The position numbers were made by a program, and so were the translations under genes. Shown in pieces: positions 12,171 through 12,498 of a DNA stretch of 12,498 nt; the first letter of the stretch is position 1; each line of letters begins with the position of its first letter. A model generated the notes under the pieces. The model did not search any database. It was given only the letters and a program-made list of their open reading frames with translations, and had not been told where the DNA came from. This DNA is from Bdellovibrio sp. (GTDB lineage Bacteria; Bdellovibrionota; UBA1018), in NCBI GenBank assembly GCA_016213345.1, contig JACRAO010000117.1, positions 1-12,498 on the forward strand. The letters are read 5' to 3'.

Positions 12171-12498
12171 TCAGAATTGGAAAATTTTCTGAAGCCCAGT
12201 CTTCCATGGAAGAGCTTGTGTAGAACCAAAGGTCTGAACCAGTGGATCTTGAGATAAAAGATAGCGGTTTGCACGTGGGTCTAGGTCGCATCCGAGTGTT
12301 TCTAGTCCTTGGGCGTCGGTGGCGCTTACTTTTTTCTTAGACTTAACTTCCACTTGGATTGTCGATTCATAAGGGCGTTCTATAATAAAATCTATTTCGA
12401 CGCCATGCTTAGATCTAGAGTAGCTTAAAGTCCAATCCTTACGAAAATATGAAATCAACCTGGTCAGCTCAAGAAAAATCCAGTGTTCAAAAGCATCA
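12171..12498 (-). CDS. C-terminal part of a DUF4143-type AAA ATPase (cut by window edge)
   Basis: The frame has no stop up to the window end, so the gene is 5'-truncated by the window and not by mutation. In-frame codons beyond an apparent TTG start encode DAFEHWIFLELTRL, matching the conserved FEHxVxxEL helix of DUF4143. This is followed by HGVEIDFIIE and IQVEVKSKKKVSATDAQGL, the E/D...ExK pattern of its PD-(D/E)XK-like fold, and the typical closing segment ALPWKTGLQKIF. Full-length members (about 380-450 residues) start with an AAA domain with Walker A/B. Their function is poorly known; they are sporadic accessory genes in many bacteria. It is convergent with the glycosyltransferase gene, with a 60-base gap that has no obvious terminator. 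Confidence 0.85.
   Translation of the reverse strand, partial: DAFEHWIFLELTRLISYFRKDWTLSYSRSKHGVEIDFIIERPYESTIQVEVKSKKKVSATDAQGLETLGCDLDPRANRYLLSQDPLVQTFGSTQALPWKTGLQKIFQF

Overview
The window is AT-rich and gene-dense. It looks like chromosomal sequence from a predatory-type bacterium of the Bdellovibrionota or wider former delta-proteobacterial group. The main clue is a myxobacterial-type MglA GTPase with TVPGQ in place of DTAGQ. Supporting clues are two DksA-type zinc-finger paralogues, system II cytochrome c maturation with an N-terminally extended CcsA, and small monohaem cytochromes. The lineage is an inference from protein style, not a marker-gene assignment. No tRNA, rRNA, insertion sequence, phage gene or CRISPR array is visible.

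Left block (118-4595, minus strand, read right to left): dnaX, recR, mglA and a canonical dksA-like gene are packed with overlaps or a 1-base gap and look like one operon. It couples clamp-loader and recombination-repair functions to a polarity GTPase and an RNA-polymerase-binding regulator. A candidate promoter followed at once by a GC-rich hairpin lies upstream of dnaX, and a modest terminator follows the dksA gene. Downstream lies a second, divergent dksA-like gene that lacks the acidic coiled-coil-tip motif. It is preceded by a possible 24-codon membrane microprotein and followed by a strong terminator. thyX (flavin-dependent thymidylate synthase) begins only about 14 bases beyond that terminator's T-tract.

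Middle block (4757-10268): this is a cytochrome c neighbourhood. resB and ccsA encode the system II haem delivery and ligation machinery. A perfect 36-bp palindrome starts on the last base of the resB stop codon and ends just before the ccsA ribosome binding site. Upstream of resB, behind a strong hairpin, is a gene for an outer-membrane beta-barrel with one N-terminal CXXCH haem site (Cyc2-like architecture). Divergent from it is a small, highly charged periplasmic monohaem cytochrome. The maturation proteins could supply haem to both. A small Cys/His-rich two-helix membrane ORF lies on the plus strand, convergent with ccsA.

Right block (10346-12498): a methylated-DNA--cysteine methyltransferase (PCHRV active site) overlaps a GT87-type polytopic membrane glycosyltransferase. 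Convergent with them, and cut by the window edge, is the C-terminal part of a DUF4143-type AAA ATPase.

Most notable are the haem-porin/cytochrome/maturation cluster, the perfect palindrome between resB and ccsA, the A8 slip-prone tract in dnaX where either slip gives an early stop, the mglA operon without mglB, the DksA pair with one member missing its catalytic-tip acids, and the candidate microprotein upstream of that member.
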